A model generated the notes under the pieces. The model searched no databases, had not been told where the DNA came from, and saw only the letters and a program-made list of their open reading frames with translations. A stretch of 64,000 nt of DNA, from assembly GCF_900116195.1 (NCBI RefSeq), contig NZ_FOZW01000002.1, forward strand, positions 62,001 to 126,000, written 5' to 3'. This DNA comes from Alloyangia pacifica (GTDB lineage Bacteria; Pseudomonadota; Alphaproteobacteria; Rhodobacterales; Rhodobacteraceae). The position numbers were made by a program, and so were the translations under genes. This document shows positions 60,801 through 64,000 of this stretch, piece after piece (the first letter of the stretch is position 1; each line of letters starts with the position of its first letter).

Positions 60801-61436
60801 CGACCCTACGGCAACGACACGCCTCTCAATCCCGTGGGCACCTACACCCTGTCGGAGCCCTTCGATCTGACAGGGGTCTATACCGTGCATGCGGATTTCG
60901 ACATTCGCATCGAGGTCGCGAGCTACCGGGCGCTTGTCTCCGATTGGGCAAACCTCTCCGATCTCGCTGACCTCACCGGCGGCGTGACCGGCGATGAATA
61001 TTCGGTCGAGGTGCAGATGCGCTATAGCCGCGAGGATGTGGCCAGCGGCTTCACCTGGTCGGAGTGGCAGACATTCCGGCCCGGCGAGATCACCGCGCGG
61101 CACCTCGATTTTCGGGCTGTCCTGGAAACCACCGACCCGGCTGTGTCGCCATCGATCGAGGCCCTGACGGTTTCGATCGATGTTCCAGATCGCGTGGCGC
61201 GCGGGGATGAGATCACCTCGGGCGCTGGCGCAAAACCGATCACCTTTTCGCCCGCCTTCACGGCCACGCCATCCATCACCGTGACCGCTCAAGACATGCA
61301 GGCGGGCGACTACCAAGAGATCACCGGGAAAAGCCGGGAGGGCTTCACCGTCACTTTCAGAAATCAGGCCGGAACGGCTGTCAGTCGCACCTTCGATTGG
61401 CAGGCTATCGGCTACGGCAGGGAGCTGGGCACATGA
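57819..61436 (+). CDS. Tail tip attachment protein J-like (host specificity protein)
   Basis: A 1205-residue tail tip protein. The start is TTG at 57819 (8-base overlap with the peptidase gene) or ATG at 57843. The N-terminal part has a hydrophobic stretch about 75-130 (lambda I-like region). The core SGAQNRLVQWGAIPIVMGRMRVTPPYGAVPYTEV... and PIWNGVDWSQRGFSANPAALYRDVLTGPSNARP are conserved in J/gp-tip proteins. Fibronectin type III-like repeats lie at about 750-950 (VTRTQYMLVSWRETGADEWRSEIVSAL, APPPAVATFRTSANGSQVYLEWTYP). It forms the baseplate hub and tip. Confidence 0.92.
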   Translation: MSETFSIRMIEDPLLPGASVHQYPVGTSLAWAMDDLARAYGMDVELIEVFDSEAHLARETWEATYPAAGVALYLKAVPGIEGAIAIFASVAGSWVSGLTFLGGGLLAQAVGLAVTFGIQAIANSFMSPDQPEIGNSSGPQRYSLSGAQNRLVQWGAIPIVMGRMRVTPPYGAVPYTEVRGVDQYLRMVFLWGRGPVRLSDIRIGNTPISSFQGVEIEHDLNGYSGLGLYPSDAAQQSLNVNCTHQWVTRTTEPDTDEFGVTITFPSGIYEITDEGAQGDLSFNVTAQYRKAGTAAWTTFYYISGEWERTDLVRLAANARPGARAQYEVRVLVNMAPGDKGRSDDGVLTALRSFRHEAPVNAPGIAKTALVIKASDQLNGAIDELNAIVERQIPIWNGVDWSQRGFSANPAALYRDVLTGPSNARPVTAANVADHNLGEWYEHCAALGLTYENYLDRQSVSAVLGAIATAGFASPTMYDDKFGVVIDRARDTVVQAITPRNSWGFAGQINAPEELQALRVQFRNRSKDYADDEVIVYAEGYSAANATLYEVVNPEGISTAAQGQLMGRFLLLSRILRAEPYQVSMDFEHLLARRGDLVAFSHDAALVGDVAGRIKAVDGTTLTVDEPVTFEAGIAYNVRVRTRDAQMLLLTAAGTGTTAQFEVSNAAGLNPGDLFMFGQVGSESRLCVISDIERGDDLQANIALLPYVPELYEAIDQGVHESNLSEPVGFSKVGPVQPRIVGVVSDERALPRSATGDVQPAILVYFDPGFAPAGNARVTRTQYMLVSWRETGADEWRSEIVSALAGEVRISGVTARRSYDIQLVAQDAEFRTSEAALVSGHVVTGLAAPPPAVATFRTSANGSQVYLEWTYPAIVGDVVGYEIRYHPDQGVTDWRIMSRVADNVPRAARSIMAPSTVGSYAIKPFDALGIRSVEALYLSSAISDPALTNVIAVLSDAPDFAGVRDGVTFLDGGLQLDGSAVMADWATLDEVENLLRPYGNDTPLNPVGTYTLSEPFDLTGVYTVHADFDIRIEVASYRALVSDWANLSDLADLTGGVTGDEYSVEVQMRYSREDVASGFTWSEWQTFRPGEITARHLDFRAVLETTDPAVSPSIEALTVSIDVPDRVARGDEITSGAGAKPITFSPAFTATPSITVTAQDMQAGDYQEITGKSREGFTVTFRNQAGTAVSRTFDWQAIGYGRELGT

Positions 61437-62746
61437 GCCAGAACTTCGTCACCAATACGCCGCCCTCGACCACGAGCGGATCGGCCTTCGCAACGCAGAC
61501 CGATGATCGGTCTGACGCGCTTCTCACGATGCACTCCGGCGCGGTCCGTCCGCCCTATGCTAAAGCCGGCACCGCTTGGCTCAAAAACGATGGCAGCCCC
61601 TGGGTACTGTATTTCTACGATGGGGCGCAGGATGTGCAGCTCGCGACGGTCGATCCAGTTACACACGTGATCTCCTGGAACCTCGCGGACAGCTATGACC
61701 CGGACCTCGCGGCCATTGCTGGACTGTCGCCGACCAAGAACGACCAGCTTGTTTACCGCGATGGCGCGTGGGCTGCGGTTCCGGGGCTTCTGTCGGGTCT
61801 GAGAAATCGCCTGATAAACCCCCTGTTCTACGTTGACTTCCAGGCGCAGAACACCGGCGTGACTGCGGATGCTCGCCATGTCGTCGAGGGATGGGTTCTT
61901 TCGCACTCCAATGATGTGACCACGCAAACGCTGAGCCGGGTAACGGGGGACAGTGTTCCCTACTCTCTGCGGTATGCGGTCACTACTGGGAGCGATCCGA
62001 GTCTCGCAGCCGGTGCCTACGCTGCTATTGAGACTGCGGTAGAGGGCAACGACCTGGCAGATGCACTTTGGGGAACGGCAAATGCAAAGCCTGTGTGGAT
62101 TGCTGGGCGCGTTATGGCCCCAACTACGGGGGTCTACTGCGTTTCCCTCTGCAATTCCGACAACTCCCGCTCGTATGTTTTTGAGGTCGACTGCATCGCA
62201 GACACCTGGGTCGACTTTGAAGTAGAAGTGCCTGGGGATACGGCAGGCACGTGGCTGAAAAACCAAGGTATTGGTACCCGGCTTCGCTTCTGCGTAGCCG
62301 GCGGAGCAAACTTCGAAACCGCTGCCGATGCATGGGCTGGTGGTAACTTCCTGGTGACTGCAAATCAGGCCAACGGCACTGAGACAAACGGCAATCAATA
62401 CCGCATTGAGAATGTTCGTCTCTCTGTTGGTGCTCCGGTTGGTCAAGACTGGATTGGCTATAACAACGAGCTGCTGCGATGCCAGAGATACTATCAAGTC
62501 CACACGCACAGACTGCGCTGGGATCAGGCCATTGCTGGTGAGGTTGTTGGTCAGATCCTTCCGATGCCTCAGGCAATGAGGGCAACCCCGACTGTGGTTA
62601 TTGACCAACTTGACGCTATCAACATGCAATCGATCAACGTGTATGGGGTGTCCTCTTATTCCATGCAGATCGATTACGGCGGTTCCGCCGCAGGTGGTGC
62701 GTCCGACTACAGGTTCAATGTGCGGCTTAATGCGAGGCTCATCTGA
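61433..62746 (+). CDS. Tail fibre / receptor-binding protein
   Basis: A 437-residue protein starting MSQNFVTNTPPSTTSGSAFATQTDDRSDALLTMHSG in an ATGA overlap with J. The N-terminal 130 residues look like the attachment and shaft part. From about 125 (GLRNRLINPLFYVDFQAQNTGV) the sequence has the form of the receptor-binding module of many fibres (NRxxNxxFxxxQ). DNA from about 61800 to 62740 is visibly less GC-rich and uses more A/T-ending codons than the flanking genes, a sign of exchange of the receptor-binding part. Confidence 0.8.
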   Translation: MSQNFVTNTPPSTTSGSAFATQTDDRSDALLTMHSGAVRPPYAKAGTAWLKNDGSPWVLYFYDGAQDVQLATVDPVTHVISWNLADSYDPDLAAIAGLSPTKNDQLVYRDGAWAAVPGLLSGLRNRLINPLFYVDFQAQNTGVTADARHVVEGWVLSHSNDVTTQTLSRVTGDSVPYSLRYAVTTGSDPSLAAGAYAAIETAVEGNDLADALWGTANAKPVWIAGRVMAPTTGVYCVSLCNSDNSRSYVFEVDCIADTWVDFEVEVPGDTAGTWLKNQGIGTRLRFCVAGGANFETAADAWAGGNFLVTANQANGTETNGNQYRIENVRLSVGAPVGQDWIGYNNELLRCQRYYQVHTHRLRWDQAIAGEVVGQILPMPQAMRATPTVVIDQLDAINMQSINVYGVSSYSMQIDYGGSAAGGASDYRFNVRLNARLI

Positions 62747-63267
62747 TGGAAATCACAGAAGCAAACTTCACAAGTGTCGGAACAATCCTTGCCGTCGTTG
62801 ACGGTGAGGAACTCAATATCCCCGACGATATGGAAAACCGGCACCGCGCAGCTCTTGCTGCGTGGGAGGCGGCGGGCAACACGATCGCGCCCTATGAAGC
62901 CCCGGCGACCACGGCGGCCTCTGTTGATGCCGAGCGTGACCGCCGCATCGATGGCGGCTTCACCTTCGATGGCGCGCTCTATCAGACCCGGCCCGAGGAT
63001 CGCGAAAACATGGCCGGGGCGGCAACCTCGGCGCTTGCGGCCATCGTGAGCGGCGCGCAGGCCGGCGATCTCTACTGGCACGGCGGTGCCGAGCCCTTCG
63101 CCTGGATCGCCGAGGACAACAGTCTCACCGAGATGGACGCGCAGACCATGCTCGCCTTCGGGCAGGCCGCGATGGCGCACAAGCAGGCGCATATCTTCGC
63201 GGCTCGGGCGATCAAGGATTTGGACCCGCTGCCCGCCGACATCACCGACGACGCGCTCTGGCCGTGA
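62746..63267 (+). CDS. DUF4376 domain protein (fibre-associated)
   Basis: A 173-residue protein. DAERDRRIDGGFTFDGALYQTRPEDRENMAGAATSALAAI (about 63-102) starts the DUF4376 domain, common at the end of phage tail fibre operons and fibre assembly proteins. The N-terminal 50 residues are unrelated and short. The start coincides with the fibre stop (TGATG) and the stop overlaps the next GTG. Confidence 0.8.
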   Translation: MEITEANFTSVGTILAVVDGEELNIPDDMENRHRAALAAWEAAGNTIAPYEAPATTAASVDAERDRRIDGGFTFDGALYQTRPEDRENMAGAATSALAAIVSGAQAGDLYWHGGAEPFAWIAEDNSLTEMDAQTMLAFGQAAMAHKQAHIFAARAIKDLDPLPADITDDALWP

Positions 63268-63611
63268 GCGCCTACACGCACGCCCTCGATTGGTGCGAGC
63301 GCCACGGGGTCGGCTACCGCGTCACGCACGCCCTGAGCTGGGACGTGGGGCGCCCTGGCTCGGGCCTGCAGGTGACGGTCCCGCCGGGCTTCGGCTTCGA
63401 GGTCAGCGTGCCGCGCTGGCTCTGGTGGGCGGCAAACCCTCACCGGCCTGAATACCTGAAAGCCGCGGCCCTGCACGACTACACGCTGCAAAGCGGGTGG
63501 GATCGTATCAGCGGCGGGGCGCTCTTTCATGCAGGGCTGAAGGCGGATGGCGTCGGCCGGATGCGCCGCCTCGCCATGACGCTGGCGGTCATGCTCTACC
63601 GCTTCCAGTGA
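63264..63611 (+). CDS. DUF1353 family protein
   Basis: A 115-residue protein starting with GTG at 63264. VTVPPGFGFEVSVPRWLWWAANPHRPEYLKAAALHDYTLQSGWDRISGGALFHAGLKADGVGRMRRLAMTLAV follows the DUF1353 pattern (PxGFxxDxxSxPR, AAxLHDxLY, AD-x-x-F), a small family of tailed phages of unknown role. The usual Asp in FxTDxASVPR is replaced (GFEVSVPR). Confidence 0.75.
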   Translation: MSAYTHALDWCERHGVGYRVTHALSWDVGRPGSGLQVTVPPGFGFEVSVPRWLWWAANPHRPEYLKAAALHDYTLQSGWDRISGGALFHAGLKADGVGRMRRLAMTLAVMLYRFQ

Positions 63612-63618
63612 GGGCAGA

Positions 63619-64000
63619 ATGCCGATCATCTATAAGAACAGGCTTCTCGAATGGTGGTTCGCTGCGTCGACTGTCGGCTTTGGCGTCTGGCTCGGCTTGC
63701 CGATGGACAGCATGTCGACCGGCGCTTTCGCGGACCTCACCCGATGGCTGACCGAGGCCGAGTGGGCGTTCCTCTTCGGTATCACCGGTGTCGCCCATTG
63801 CGTTTCGCTCTTCGTCAACGGTCGGCGGTGGTGGACGCCGTTCGCGCGCACCCTAATGCTCACGGTCAATTCGCTTTGCTATGGGCTCTTCGCTGTTGGC
63901 TTCGCCGTGACCTACTGGCCAACCACGGCCACCTACACCTATGGCGTGATGATCCTCGGGGCCGCGCTGATCTGTATCTACCGCGCGGTGAAGGACTGCG
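63619..64000 (+). CDS. Phage membrane protein, possible holin (partial, runs off right edge)
   Basis: The frame starts with ATG at 63619 (MPIIYKNRLLEWWFAAST...) and is open to the edge, 127 residues visible. Hydrophobic segments at about 14-28, 48-66, 78-100 and 105-122 indicate an inner-membrane protein. Its place after the fibre genes suits a lysis or superinfection-exclusion function, but there is no sequence support for either. Confidence 0.6.
   Translation, partial: MPIIYKNRLLEWWFAASTVGFGVWLGLPMDSMSTGAFADLTRWLTEAEWAFLFGITGVAHCVSLFVNGRRWWTPFARTLMLTVNSLCYGLFAVGFAVTYWPTTATYTYGVMILGAALICIYRAVKDC

Larger units (their letters stand above)
36822..64000. mobile_element. Integrated siphovirus-type prophage (right end outside the window)
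   Basis: From the tRNA-Val(TAC) onward all genes are phage-like: integrase, XRE repressor and Cro-like proteins, CII-like protein, replication-type genes, HNH endonuclease, terminase, HK97-type portal, protease and capsid, lambda-like tail genes. Head and early genes are tightly packed with 1- to 11-base overlaps. Leftward genes run from 40948 to 36829 and rightward genes from 41043 on. No core gene is visibly broken, so it may be functional. Lysis genes other than a possible holin-like membrane protein were not seen and may lie beyond the edge. Confidence 0.95.

Noticed and set aside
36822-64000. Gene transfer agent cluster rather than a prophage
   Set aside because: Although the tail chaperone resembles GTA gp10, the presence of integrase, repressor pair, HNH/terminase and replication genes shows an integrated phage.

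Overview
The window looks like the chromosome of a GC-rich alphaproteobacterium, most likely Rhodobacterales (Roseobacter/Salipiger-like). This is inferred from codon use, the transport-heavy catabolic gene content (NMT1-type ABC, TRAP, Ugp), the SoxR/DUF1127 pair, the lon and tgt protein sequences, and a GTA-gp10-like gene in the prophage. No rRNA or CRISPR array was seen. Two valine tRNAs are present.

Left part, 1-36745, host chromosome. (a) 1-4120: an ABC importer of the NMT1/THI5-SsuABC type (two permeases, ATPase, Tat-exported binding protein) divergent from an RpiR-type regulator, with matching GTAAC-N4-GTTAC palindromes in the divergent promoter and inside the regulator gene. (b) 5066-9392: a dctM-dctP-dctQ TRAP transporter followed by a cytosolic amidohydrolase. 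(c) 9910-16790: singletons (small cupin, spermidine-synthase-like protein, acyl-CoA dehydrogenase divergent from an HxlR-type regulator, small secreted YGS-motif protein, winged-helix protein plus membrane protein, LysR regulator). (d) 16925-19626: a complete three-component cytochrome P450 system (P450, 2Fe-2S ferredoxin, FAD reductase) divergent from the LysR gene, followed by a frameshifted cyclic-nucleotide-binding pseudogene. (e) 20638-27071: an LLM flavin monooxygenase, then a ugpBAEC glycerol-3-phosphate-type importer with a PHO-box-like element and an EEP-family phosphohydrolase as last gene. (f) 27393-36711: a PliG-like secreted protein, a CPBP protease, tgt, two coupled envelope-type ORFs, an Old Yellow Enzyme, lon with a heat-shock-type promoter and a strong terminator, tRNA-Val(CAC), and a DUF1127 protein divergent from soxR across a SoxR box.

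Right part, 36746-64000, prophage. A tyrosine integrase gene ends 7 bases from tRNA-Val(UAC), so the 3' end of that tRNA is the likely attachment site. The element runs off the right edge. It is a siphovirus: leftward int/xis-like and small coupled genes (including DUF4031 and a GapR/DUF2312 homologue), an XRE repressor pair with repeated operators, a CII-like protein, a protein with four tandem HTH units, replication-type genes with GGAAC iterons inside a small basic gene, a possible antiterminator followed by TTGACA boxes and a hairpin, then an HK97-type module (HNH, terminase, portal, ClpP-like protease, capsid, connectors) and a lambda-like tail (tail tube, chaperone, 685-residue tape measure, DUF1833, C40 peptidase, 1205-residue J-like tip, fibre, DUF4376, DUF1353, membrane protein).

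The most striking unlisted signal is in the tail-chaperone gene. An A_AAA_AAC heptamer is exactly in phase, followed after 7 nt by a stem-loop, and -1 slippage leads into the open frame to 54535. This is the G/G-T programmed frameshift arrangement of tailed phages.
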